64,000 bases of DNA, from the NCBI GenBank assembly GCA_963726775.1, contig CAVSDL010000001.1, forward strand, positions 1,054,001-1,118,000, given 5' to 3'. How positions within the stretch are numbered: position 1 is the stretch's first letter; every line of letters starts with the position of its first letter. Below are positions 25,885 to 33,489 of this stretch, piece by piece. Below the pieces are notes generated by a model, which was not told the DNA's origin, did not search any database, and saw only the letters and a program-made list of their open reading frames with translations. The DNA comes from CAIWHR01 sp963726775. Lineage in GTDB: Bacteria; Pseudomonadota; Gammaproteobacteria; Burkholderiales; Casimicrobiaceae. Position numbers and translations under genes: made by a program.

Positions 25885-25914
25885 ACAAAATGGGCCGCCC
25901 TTCATAGGCGGCCC
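25885..25914 (-). terminator. Intrinsic terminator of the DUF1254 gene
   Basis: An 8-bp stem GGGCCGCC/GGCGGCCC with loop TATGAAG (minus strand), followed by ATTTTGTT, lies about 60 nt after the DUF1254 stop. The plus-strand side is also fairly T-rich (GTTCGTTTCG). The sulfatase remnant begins just beyond it, so the remnant may be untranscribed. Confidence 0.75.
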
Positions 25915-25974
25915 GTTCGTTTCGTCTTTCGTTCCTGATGCGTTATCTCACTGTCGGCGCCCTATCGGTTGATG

Positions 25975-27471
25975 TCAGCTCACTTCCTTGACCGGCGGGA
26001 TTTTCCAACTGCCGTCGAGGATGGATGGCGGCTTCTCCTTTGGCCAGTACAGCCGCATCATGAGAATGAACTGGTCCTTTGGTGCAGGAAGCCAGTTCTG
26101 CTCCTTGTCCTTGCCGGGCGACTCGTTTTGGACGTAGAGATCGACCGATCCATCCGCGTTGGCCTTCAACTTGTTGCGCTGGCTCACCGTGTACCGGTTG
26201 ATCGGATTTGGCACGAAGAAGTAGTTGGCGTCGTACATGGTGAGCGACCAGAAGCCGTCGACTGGCGGCATCTCGCCCTTGTTGAAATGCAGGACGTACT
26301 TGTTCGCGCCGCTGTACTTCTTGACGATGTCCGGCCCTTCGGACGTGGGGTAGACCGCATCTTGAGGGCGGTTGGCCCCCAGGCCGATTGCCGTGACCAG
26401 CGCCCGCTGCCGATAGCTCGTGCCGTACAGGCCGGTCTTGGTCGTGAAGGCCCAACCGTCCGTGAGCTTCATGTCGCCGGCGACAACGCCTTCCTTCAGC
26501 CACACCATGATCTTTTCCTGCGCCGGCTTGGGAACGGCCGCGAGTCCTTTGGCGACCGCCGGGTCGAGCTTCGACGCATCAAAGTCCTGGCCCGGCACGA
26601 TGCCGATCTTGGCGAGCTTCGCCACCATCGGCGCGTCTTCGGCCACCGGAGGATTGGCCTTCAGCAGTTGCGCGAACAGCTTGAAGTAGGAGACCGCGTC
26701 CATGGCGTTGACCTGATCACGAATCGAGGTCTTCATGTCGATGCTCGGATCGACGACCCCCGGCGCCGCCGTGTACGGCTTGCCGTACGAAGAAAGCGGC
26801 ACGGCCGTCATCTGATCCTGGAGCGCGTGCACCGCCTTGTAATCTTCTGGCGTGCCGGTGCAGTAGATCCGGCCCAGGAGCCAGACCATCGAGGTTGCTG
26901 ATTTGTATTCCGTGACTCCGGCCGGAAGTGTTCCCGTCCAGCCCGGGCCGGTGATCGCGAACTTCTGCGCGGCGGTGCCGGTGGTGCGCTTACCGGGGTC
27001 AGCAAATACAGTCGTCCAGCCATCCAGCATCGGCAGCAGGAAGAAGCGACCCTTCATGTCGGGTGCGCTGATGATCCATGGTTCCTTGGAAACATCCAGC
27101 CATACGATGGTGTACAGCGTATCCGCGTTCGGCGCCGTCACGGTATGGTCATCGACCGCCGGATAACCGCGCAACTTCGCAAACTGCGTCATCGGTGCCT
27201 TACTACCTTCCGGTGCCACCACATTCGTCGACACGCGCCGCGTCAGCTCCATGGTCACCAGCGGATAGGCGTACATGTAGGCGTCGATGCCCGTCTCCTG
27301 CGCTTCCTTTTCCTTGACCAGCGCCTCGGCGTCCTTGGCCACGGCGGCGACCTTGTCCTTCACGTCGGTCGCAGCCTTTTCGGCCGTTGTGTCGGCCTGC
27401 TTTCCGCAAGCACTCAGCGTCGCGGCAACGAGGGCGGCCATTGCCACCCAAGCCAGATTTATTCGAGGCAT
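25975..27471 (-). CDS. DUF1254/DUF1214 family lipoprotein
   Basis: This is a 498-residue exported protein. A signal peptide ends at a lipobox ATLSAC (Cys22). A short Ala/Lys/Glu-rich helix follows (KAATDVKDKVAAVAKDAEAL). The DUF1254 domain has DAYMYAYPLVTMELTRR and APNADTLYTIVWLDVSKEP. The C-terminal DUF1214 part has GFWSLTMYDANYFFVPNP and WLPAPKDQFILMMRLYWP. The function is unknown. The ATG at 27471 has GGGAG 6 nt upstream; ATG 27477 is an alternative. It is divergent from an AraC-type gene that may regulate it. Confidence 0.85.
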   Translation of the reverse strand: MPRINLAWVAMAALVAATLSACGKQADTTAEKAATDVKDKVAAVAKDAEALVKEKEAQETGIDAYMYAYPLVTMELTRRVSTNVVAPEGSKAPMTQFAKLRGYPAVDDHTVTAPNADTLYTIVWLDVSKEPWIISAPDMKGRFFLLPMLDGWTTVFADPGKRTTGTAAQKFAITGPGWTGTLPAGVTEYKSATSMVWLLGRIYCTGTPEDYKAVHALQDQMTAVPLSSYGKPYTAAPGVVDPSIDMKTSIRDQVNAMDAVSYFKLFAQLLKANPPVAEDAPMVAKLAKIGIVPGQDFDASKLDPAVAKGLAAVPKPAQEKIMVWLKEGVVAGDMKLTDGWAFTTKTGLYGTSYRQRALVTAIGLGANRPQDAVYPTSEGPDIVKKYSGANKYVLHFNKGEMPPVDGFWSLTMYDANYFFVPNPINRYTVSQRNKLKANADGSVDLYVQNESPGKDKEQNWLPAPKDQFILMMRLYWPKEKPPSILDGSWKIPPVKEVS

Positions 27472-27671
27472 TCCCATCTCCCACCGATTGTTAGGCGCAA
27501 AGACCGCGTTCGCCAGCAGCAAACGCGGAAGCGCCGACACAGATGCATCCAAGGACCGACCAAGCCGACGCTCCTGCGAATAGGAGCGACGAAGCGGATT
27601 CGTGCAGTCGCCGAGTTTAGGGTACGGAATCGTGTTGCTGCGCGACATCTTGGCCAATTTCTTGACATTTC

Positions 27672-28802
27672 GTGCCAAAATTCGACGGCACTTTCCATCA
27701 AAAGACACTTACATTGAAAAACTCGGCAGCCGGCAAGCTTGGCCGTCCCCCGATTAGCGACCGGGTAATCCGCGTAGGCGGCGCGGTCGGCCTGCTCCCG
27801 CTACTTCGTGAGCGAGGGATCGAAGTCGAGGCGCTCGTTGCGCGCGTTGGCCTTCCTATGACGGCCTTCGATCATCCCGACAACGTGATTCCATTCGCCG
27901 CGTTGGGCCAACTTGTAAGTCTTGCCGCTGATCGCACCGGGCTCGCCGACATCGGCTTGCGAGCATGTATGAGTACGCGCCTCGGGGCGCTCGGCACGCT
28001 CGGTTACTTGGTGGCGAATAGTGAATCCGTTGGATCAGGATTGATGTGCCTGCAGACCTATCTCCACCTGCACGACCAAGGTGCAGCGCCATACCTGTTG
28101 CTGGAAGACGGCGTCGCCATTCTCGGCTACGAGGTGCTGGAACCTGCACTCGCGGGTGCCGATCAGATTGCATTCGGTGCGCTTGCGATTGGCGCCAACA
28201 TATTGCGCGAAATTTGCGGCGCGGGATTCGCTCTGCGAGAAGTGACCTTTGCGTTTGGCGGTCCTCGCGATGCGTCATCCTTTCGTGCACACTTCGCTGC
28301 GCCAGTGCGCTTCGATGCTGTTCGGACTGCGCTGGCGTTCGACGCCGCGCTTCTCGGGCGCCCGATTGTCGGCGCCGACTCCATTCTCCGTGATGTCCTC
28401 ATGGCCCGAACCCGGGAAATGGATCGAGTCGAGTCCGGTGAAGAGGCCAAGGACCGAATTCGACGCGTTATGCGAACGCTTCTGGCGACTGGAAGCTTCA
28501 GCCGAGCCGAGGTCGCGAGCGCTTTCGGCATGAATCGGCGAACACTCGCGCGGCGGTTGCAGATGAGCGGATCGACATTTCGCGAAGTTCTCGACGAAGC
28601 CCGTTTCGATACAGCACGGGGTCTCCTCCAAGGCTCCGCCGCGTCGCTGGCGGACATCGCGCTCAAACTCGGCTACGCGGACGCTACGGCGTTCACGCGC
28701 GCCTTTCGACGCTGGTCGGGGTCGTCACCAGCCGCTTGGCGCCGCAATCACGCAGGTCTAGTGGTGAAGGCAAAGGAGCAAGCGCGTCCTTCGGTCATTT
28801 GA
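27672..28802 (+). CDS. AraC-family transcriptional regulator
   Basis: This is a 376-residue DNA-binding regulator. The N-terminal two-thirds resembles the arabinose-binding-like domain of the OruR/ArgR-type AraC proteins (GLPMTAFDHPDNVIPFAALGQL, LGALGTLGYLVANS). The C-terminus has the double helix-turn-helix: FSRAEVASAFGMNRRTLARR and SLADIALKLGYADATAFTRA, then FRRWSGSSPAAWRR. The start is a GTG at 27672; later starts such as the TTG near 27714 are possible. It is divergent from the DUF1254 gene over 200 bp, the likely control region. Confidence 0.86.
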   Translation: MPKFDGTFHQKTLTLKNSAAGKLGRPPISDRVIRVGGAVGLLPLLRERGIEVEALVARVGLPMTAFDHPDNVIPFAALGQLVSLAADRTGLADIGLRACMSTRLGALGTLGYLVANSESVGSGLMCLQTYLHLHDQGAAPYLLLEDGVAILGYEVLEPALAGADQIAFGALAIGANILREICGAGFALREVTFAFGGPRDASSFRAHFAAPVRFDAVRTALAFDAALLGRPIVGADSILRDVLMARTREMDRVESGEEAKDRIRRVMRTLLATGSFSRAEVASAFGMNRRTLARRLQMSGSTFREVLDEARFDTARGLLQGSAASLADIALKLGYADATAFTRAFRRWSGSSPAAWRRNHAGLVVKAKEQARPSVI

Positions 28803-28810
28803 GTCTCCTG

Positions 28811-28834
28811 CGTCCGCTTTGCGGGCGATTTCTC
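28811..28834 (+). terminator. Terminator after the araC-family gene
   Basis: A 7-bp stem CGTCCGC/GCGGGCG with loop TTT starts 8 nt after the stop codon and is followed by ATTTCTCT. Confidence 0.6.
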
Positions 28835-28914
28835 TAGGACGGCTCATGGCCGGTTGTTGGCCGACACGAACGTATCTCAGCTCACGACCCTGACCCGCCG
28901 GTCGCCCGTCCCAA

Positions 28915-28948
28915 TTGCTGACGTTCGAGAGCAGGAAAGCTGACGTTC
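28915..28948 (+). repeat. Paired direct repeat upstream of nikR
   Basis: The 10-bp sequence GCTGACGTTC occurs at 28917-28926 and again at 28939-28948, 22 bp apart (two helical turns), in the 257-bp gap before nikR. The role is unknown; it could be an operator or a relic. Confidence 0.5.
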
Positions 28949-29059
28949 TCTGACCCGAGCACCAAGTGTCGAGAGCCCCTTCGAGCTACTCAGGGGAACT
29001 GTACGGGTCCTTGCATTTGTCGCAACATTACGGCGGGCCGGACACCCGTGGGAGTGGTG

Positions 29060-29530
29060 ATGGAACGAATCACGATGTCAATCGACGAGACGCTGGCGAA
29101 GGAGTTCGACGCGCTGATCGCGAAACGTGGCTACGGCAGCCGGTCGGAGGCAATGCGTGACCTCCTGCGCCGGGAGGTCGAGGGCGACCGGATCAAGTAC
29201 GAGGCACGCGCGTTTTGCGTAGCGAGCCTGTCGTACGTCTACAACCACCATCAACGCGACCTCGGCGAACGCCTGACCGCCGCCCAGCATGAGCACCACG
29301 ACCTTGTCGTCGCAACAATGCATGTCCATCTCGACCATGAACACTGCCTCGAAACCACGGTGCTCAAGGGATCGACGGCAGCGGTCCGCAGCTTCGCGGA
29401 TCACATTAAGGCAGAGCGCGGGGTTCGTCATACCGCCATCAACCTGATCACGGTCGAGCCGGGGGACAAGCACCTTCTGCCCGGCGCGCATCAGCACCAC
29501 GGCCACATGCACTTGATTCCCCGGTCCTGA
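29060..29530 (+). CDS. nikR: Nickel-responsive regulator NikR
   Basis: NikR is a ribbon-helix-helix repressor that binds DNA when loaded with nickel. The protein is 156 residues. The N-terminal RHH is MERITMSIDETLAKEFDALI, with GYGSRSEAMRDLLR. The C-terminal ACT-type domain keeps all four nickel ligands: His77 (HEHHD), His88 and His90 (MHVHLDH) and Cys96 (CLET), one position later than in E. coli NikR. The tail is His-rich (GAHQHHGHMH). The ATG at 29060 has GGGAG 5 nt upstream. It precedes a nickel permease gene. Confidence 0.94.
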   Translation: MERITMSIDETLAKEFDALIAKRGYGSRSEAMRDLLRREVEGDRIKYEARAFCVASLSYVYNHHQRDLGERLTAAQHEHHDLVVATMHVHLDHEHCLETTVLKGSTAAVRSFADHIKAERGVRHTAINLITVEPGDKHLLPGAHQHHGHMHLIPRS

Positions 29531-29578
29531 TCCAAGTCAAGATCGACGGCGGTTAGGGCTTGCGGGGCGGTAGGAAGT

Positions 29579-29596
29579 TGTGACATATTCGTCACA
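29579..29596 (+). promoter_or_regulatory. Candidate NikR operator
   Basis: A perfect inverted repeat TGTGAC-ATATTC-GTCACA lies between nikR and the nickel permease, 38 bp before the permease ATG. Position and symmetry suggest an operator, most simply for NikR. It is shorter than the E. coli NikR operator (GTATGA-N16-TCATAC), so the assignment is an inference. Confidence 0.5.
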
Positions 29597-29633
29597 CGCC
29601 CGATTTCCGCCCAGACCCAACAGGCCGACGACA

Positions 29634-30470
29634 ATGGATGCTTTGCCCGCCACCTGGACCGCGCTATGCGCGCTCGCCTTCGTCTTGGGCCTCAAGCATG
29701 GCTTCGACGCCGATCACCTGGCTACCATTGATGGCTTGACCCGCTACAACGCCCGCGCAAACCCACGTCTCGCCAAGGTCGCCGGTACCCTGTTCTCCCT
29801 CGGACACGGGGTAGTTGTTCTGATGGTCGCCTTCATCGCGGGCACACTATCAGCCGGCTGGCAGACCCCGGGCTGGCTCGAAGTCACCGGCGCGACGGTG
29901 TCGGTCTTCTTTCTGTTCGGCTTGGCCTTTATCAACGTCCATGCGGTGCTGACCACTGCTCCCAATACCGTTGTAGCCCCCTCCGGGCTGAAAGCGCGAC
30001 TTCTCGGTCGCGTGTTGACGGTACGCCGGCCGTGGGCCATTGCGGCGGTCGGCATGCTGTTCGCGCTGTCGTTCGATACGGTCTCGCAGGCGGCGCTGTT
30101 CGCACTGGCGGCCGGGCGTTTCGGTGGCGTATCGCAGGCGTTATTCGTCGCCGGGCTGTTTGTGCTCGGCATGCTCGTTGTGGACGGCGTCAACGGCGTA
30201 TGGATTTCCGCCCTCATCCGGCGTGCCGACCGCACCGCTGTCATCGCGTCTCGCGTCATGGCGCTTGCCGTAGCCACGATCAGCCTTGCGGTCGGACTGT
30301 TCACGGTGGCCAAGCTGCTGTTGCCGGCCGTTGATGCCTGGGCCGAAAGCCATGGACTCGTGTTTGGGACTGTCGTCGTTGCCGGAGTGATCGTGGCCTT
30401 CGTCGCGGCGATGCGGGCTGCGCGGTACTACCGGCCAGCCGCGGCCGCTGCAACTTCCGCCGGCGATTGA
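29634..30470 (+). CDS. NiCoT-family nickel/cobalt permease (HoxN/NixA type)
   Basis: This is a 278-residue inner-membrane permease with about seven or eight hydrophobic segments. The first helix carries the NiCoT signature HX4DH as LKHGFDADHLATIDG (His22, Asp27, His28). A second family motif is LFSLGHGVVVLMVA, a third is LFALSFDTVSQAALFAL, and a fourth is GMLVVDGVNGVW. These are Ni/Co-coordinating helices. It lies 103 bp after nikR and is likely the regulated transporter. The ATG at 29634 was preferred to an upstream GTG at 29580, which lies inside the operator-like palindrome. Confidence 0.9.
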   Translation: MDALPATWTALCALAFVLGLKHGFDADHLATIDGLTRYNARANPRLAKVAGTLFSLGHGVVVLMVAFIAGTLSAGWQTPGWLEVTGATVSVFFLFGLAFINVHAVLTTAPNTVVAPSGLKARLLGRVLTVRRPWAIAAVGMLFALSFDTVSQAALFALAAGRFGGVSQALFVAGLFVLGMLVVDGVNGVWISALIRRADRTAVIASRVMALAVATISLAVGLFTVAKLLLPAVDAWAESHGLVFGTVVVAGVIVAFVAAMRAARYYRPAAAAATSAGD

Positions 30471-30907
30471 TTCTGGTTGTGTTTGCGGCGTCTTCGGTTG
30501 CGTCCGAAGCGCGTTCGGTTGCGTATGAAGTAGGAACATTGCGCACGCTCGTCACATTTGCTTCCCGTGGCCCCACCCTGTCGCGGCGCCGTCGCCGTCC
30601 TCCTCGCAGCATCCGCGCTATTGCTGGCGAGGATATCCTCGCGAACGAGGTGCGAATAGGCCGAACTCAGCCAGAAGCCGACATCGGTGAGGTCCATCGT
30701 GCCAAGCCAGTCCGCGAACGCGCCCACTGGCGCTGCTTTCGTTACCTTCCGGGTGGTCCCGGTCAATCGGGGTAGTAGCGGGAAATGCCTTTCTACGAGG
30801 CTGTTCGATACCGCCGCCACGACCATCTCGGCCGTTACGTTGCCACGAACCAGCGCCCGGATTCCGTGGAGCATTCTCGGGAAATCGGACTTGTCACGGG
30901 GCAACAT
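30428..30907 (-). other. Unrecognised reading frame, probable gene fragment
   Basis: This 159-codon frame on the minus strand has protein-like composition in its first ~95 codons (MLHGIRALVRGNVTAEMVVA, SLVERHFPLLPRL, TDVGFWLSSAYSHLVRED), then becomes Arg-rich and low-complexity and overlaps the permease 3' end. No Shine-Dalgarno site precedes the ATG. No family was recognised. It may be the remains of a truncated gene or a chance frame. The 522-bp stretch 30471-30992 holds no other candidate. Confidence 0.25.
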
Positions 30908-30992
30908 CGGGGTGTGGCACTAGGCAGAGATCATTTTGAATCCACCGAGGCTCACACGGTGAGCCAGAGGTGGCGCGGATCGCGAATAGAAG

Positions 30993-31181
30993 TCATTTCT
31001 TAACCCGTCCGGACGACCGTTTACGGTCAACGGGTAATCCATTGACCTCGCAGTGCCGGAGGATCAGCACCTCGACCATGTTGGCCATGCTGCGGTGGTC
31101 CTTCTCGGCAGCCGCCCGCAGCAGTTCACGGACGGTCTCCGAGACCCGCAAAGTGACTGTCACAGAGGTATCTTTCGCCAT
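30993..31181 (-). CDS. Small ribbon-helix-helix protein
   Basis: This 62-residue protein has an RHH-type pattern: strand SVTVTLRVSETV, helix RELLRAAAEKDHRSMANM, helix VEVLILRHCEV, then a basic tail KRSSGRVKK. The ATG at 31181 has GGAG 5 nt upstream. RHH proteins of this size are usually antitoxins or plasmid/transposon regulators. No clear toxin gene is adjacent; the fragment at 30428-30907 is the only neighbour on that strand. It lies near the right end of the island. Confidence 0.7.
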   Translation of the reverse strand: MAKDTSVTVTLRVSETVRELLRAAAEKDHRSMANMVEVLILRHCEVNGLPVDRKRSSGRVKK

Positions 31182-31501
31182 GTCCGCTCCGCAAGATGGT
31201 ATGCAGCGAAACGCCGTCATCGTGCGTTCGGACTGCATACAATACGAATCAGAATAGCAGTCTGCCCGACTTCGCACAATGCGAGGGGCAGGCGCGCCGT
31301 AAAAGGTGAGCGAACGCGACGAACGGTAACGGTCGGTCGCTTCGCCGAGCGTGCGCCGCCGAAACCGGGGTTCAGCGGGCGGGGCCGGCGCCGCTTCGCT
31401 ACAGACCCGCAGCCAAAATCGCCGTGAACGACATCGAGAGTCTACTTCAGCGGGCCAAGTCGCGGCACCGCGTGGCCTCGGAGACTAGGTCAGATTACGA
31501 A
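31182..31501. other. Island interior near the right end, no supported gene
   Basis: This contains the RHH promoter region and a short frame beginning GTG at 31424 (MNDIESLLQRAKSRHRVAS). That frame resembles the start of small phage-type helix-turn-helix proteins but runs into the end repeats and then antisense glmS. No complete gene is supported. Confidence 0.5.
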
Positions 31502-31587
31502 CGTCAGTTGCAATTGACAATCATTGGGACCGCGCGTTTTGACAAACTCAATTGTCAATTGACCAACATAATTGTCGAGAATCAACA
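31502..31587 (-). repeat. Right-end inverted repeat and transposase-site-like repeats
   Basis: Reading inward on the minus strand from 31587, the end begins TGTTGATTCTCGACAATTAT. R1 (31558-31584) matches L1 at 25 of 27 positions. R2 (31539-31556) contains GACAATTGAGTTTGTCAA followed by AACGCGCG, matching L2. R3 (31502-31525) contains GATTGTCAATTGCAACTGAC. The dense packing resembles a Tn7 right end. AT content is far above the flanks. Confidence 0.75.
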
Positions 31588-31609
31588 CCCCGGCTCCCGT
31601 CGATCCTGC

Positions 31610-33457
31610 TTATTCAACAGTCACCGATTTTGCAAGATTGCGGGGTTTGTCGACGTCCGTCCCGCGAATGACGGCCGCATGATAGGCAAGAAGCTGCAGC
31701 GGAATCGCGTGCACGACCGGTGAGAGCAGGCCGGCATGCTCCGGCAAACGGATCACGTGGATGTCATCGCCGGCCGCGAGACGGGCGTCGAGGTCGGCGA
31801 GGACGTAGAGCTCGCCGCCGCGCGCGCGGACCTCCTGCAGGTTCGACTTGAGCTTTTCCAGCAGCGCGTCGTTCGGCGCGATCGCCACGACCGGCATCGC
31901 CGCGTCGACCAGCGCCAGCGGCCCGTGCTTCAGCTCGCCGGCGGGATAGGCCTCGGCATGGATGTAGGAAATCTCCTTCAGCTTCAACGCGCCTTCGAGA
32001 GCAATCGGATAATGGATGCCGCGCCCGAGGAACAGCGCGTGCTCCTTTTTCGCGAAGCGCTCGGCCCACGCGATGACCTGCGGTTCCAGCGCCAGCGCCG
32101 CCTGCAGCGCCGCGGGCAGGTGTCGCAGCCCGCGCAGCCAATACGTTTCGGCCGCGGCGGTGAGACGGCCGCGCAGCTTGGCGAGCGTCAGCGCCAGCAG
32201 GAAATGCGCGACGAGCTGCGTGGTGAACGCCTTGGTCGACGCGACGCCGATCTCGGTGCCGGCGCGGGTAAGGTAGGTGAGTGCCGTCTGGCGCACCATC
32301 GAGCTGGTCGCGACGTTGCAGATCGCGAGCGTGTTCGCGTGGCCCAACTCCTTCGCGTGCTTCAGGGCCGCCAGCGTGTCGGCAGTTTCGCCCGACTGCG
32401 AGACGACGACGACGAGGGCGCCGGGATCGGGAACGCTGTCGCGGTAGCGGTACTCGCTCGCAATCTCGACCTGGCACGGGATCTTCGCGACGGATTCGAT
32501 CCACTGCTTGGCGACGAGGCAGGAGTAGTAGCTCGTCCCGCAGGCCAGCACCAGCACGCCGTCGACCCGGGCGAGCACCTCCTCCGCGCCCGGCCCGAAG
32601 AGACCGGCATCGATGCTGGCCATCGCGTCGAGCGTGTCGGCGACCGCGCGCGGCTGCTCGAAGATTTCCTTCTGCATGAAGTGGCGATACGGCCCGAGCT
32701 CGGCCGCCGCACCCGACATCTCGACGGTGACGATGGCGCGCGCCACGCGCTCGCCGCGCGCATCGCAAATCGAATAGGACTCGGGGCGAATATCGGCGAC
32801 ATCGCCTTCCTCGAGATAGACGATGCGCTTCGTGGCCGACAGCAGCGCCGCCGCATCGGAGGCGAGGTAGTGATCGTCCTCGCCGATGCCGACGACCAGG
32901 GGACTCCCGGCGCGCGCGCCGACGACGCGCCCCGGTTCACGCGTCGAGATCACGGCGATCGCGTAGGCCCCATGGAATTCGGCGACGGCTCCCCGGACCG
33001 CCCGCAGCAGGTCGCCGCCGCCCGCCCCGTGCCAATGCGCGTGGACGAGATGCGCGATGACCTCGGTGTCGGTCTGCGTCGCGAAGGCATAGCCTTGCGC
33101 CTTCAGCTTGTCGCGCAGCGCCTCGTAGTTCTCGATGATGCCGTTGTGGACGACCGCGACCTCGCCGCTGGAAAGATGCGGATGCGCGTTGGTCGGCGTG
33201 GGCGCGCCGTGCGTGGCCCAGCGCGTGTGCGAGATGCCGGTGACTCCGGTGAGCCCCCCGGCGTCCGCCCGCGCGGCGAGGTCGGCGACGCGTGCGGTGC
33301 TGACGAGCCGGGCCAGCCGCGGAGGCTTGCCTTCGCCGGCGGCTTCGAGCACCGCGAGTCCGCTCGAGTCGTAGCCGCGATACTCGAGGCGGCGTATGCC
33401 GTCGATAAGGACCGGAATCACGTTGCGCGTCGATGCCGCGCCGACGATGCCGCACAT
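31610..33457 (-). CDS. glmS: Glutamine-fructose-6-phosphate aminotransferase
   Basis: GlmS makes glucosamine 6-phosphate from fructose 6-phosphate and glutamine, the entry to amino-sugar and peptidoglycan synthesis. The protein is 615 residues. The glutaminase domain starts MCGIVGAAS with nucleophile Cys2, then GISHTRWATHG and NGIIENYEALRD. Two SIS domains follow, with ACGTSYYSCLVAKQWIE, SQSGETADTLAALKHAKE and LGRGIHYPIALEGALKLKEI. The last ~13 codons (KPRNLAKSVTVE, TAA) are AT-rich compared with the rest, and a divergent copy of this tail lies at 21547. No intrinsic terminator follows; the island begins about 22 bp past the stop. It follows glmU. Confidence 0.96.
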   Translation of the reverse strand: MCGIVGAASTRNVIPVLIDGIRRLEYRGYDSSGLAVLEAAGEGKPPRLARLVSTARVADLAARADAGGLTGVTGISHTRWATHGAPTPTNAHPHLSSGEVAVVHNGIIENYEALRDKLKAQGYAFATQTDTEVIAHLVHAHWHGAGGGDLLRAVRGAVAEFHGAYAIAVISTREPGRVVGARAGSPLVVGIGEDDHYLASDAAALLSATKRIVYLEEGDVADIRPESYSICDARGERVARAIVTVEMSGAAAELGPYRHFMQKEIFEQPRAVADTLDAMASIDAGLFGPGAEEVLARVDGVLVLACGTSYYSCLVAKQWIESVAKIPCQVEIASEYRYRDSVPDPGALVVVVSQSGETADTLAALKHAKELGHANTLAICNVATSSMVRQTALTYLTRAGTEIGVASTKAFTTQLVAHFLLALTLAKLRGRLTAAAETYWLRGLRHLPAALQAALALEPQVIAWAERFAKKEHALFLGRGIHYPIALEGALKLKEISYIHAEAYPAGELKHGPLALVDAAMPVVAIAPNDALLEKLKSNLQEVRARGGELYVLADLDARLAAGDDIHVIRLPEHAGLLSPVVHAIPLQLLAYHAAVIRGTDVDKPRNLAKSVTVE

Positions 33458-33489
33458 GCCTGTCGCTGCCTTTCAGTCGCCGGCCACGT

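Larger units (their letters stand above)
21651..31587. mobile_element. Tn7-like island at the glmS 3' end, no transposase (about 9.9 kb)
   Basis: A 27-bp inverted repeat (25/27 identical) occurs at 21654-21680 and 31558-31584, and each end carries additional related repeats. Repeats are spread over about 120 bp on the left and packed in about 85 bp on the right. The right end terminates TGT (minus strand) at 31587, about 22 bp past the glmS stop, and faces glmS. All of this matches Tn7 architecture. No tnsA-E, integrase or other transposase gene is present, and the left terminus reads AAC instead of TGT, so the element looks immobile. No 5-bp target duplication was found. Cargo is described separately. 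Confidence 0.72.

Noticed and set aside
27485..27500. GTTAGGC, an integron attC core-like heptamer
   Set aside because: No matching inverse core or imperfect palindrome within attC distance; single heptamers are expected by chance.
31587..31612. glmS ribozyme or terminator in the glmS flank
   Set aside because: The glmS ribozyme is a 5' element of Firmicutes-type genes and none is seen; the 3' flank lacks an intrinsic hairpin because the island starts there.
31424..31723. 99-codon plus-strand frame over the island right end
   Set aside because: The first ~20 codons look like a small HTH protein start, but the frame runs through the end repeats and antisense glmS; no complete domain.
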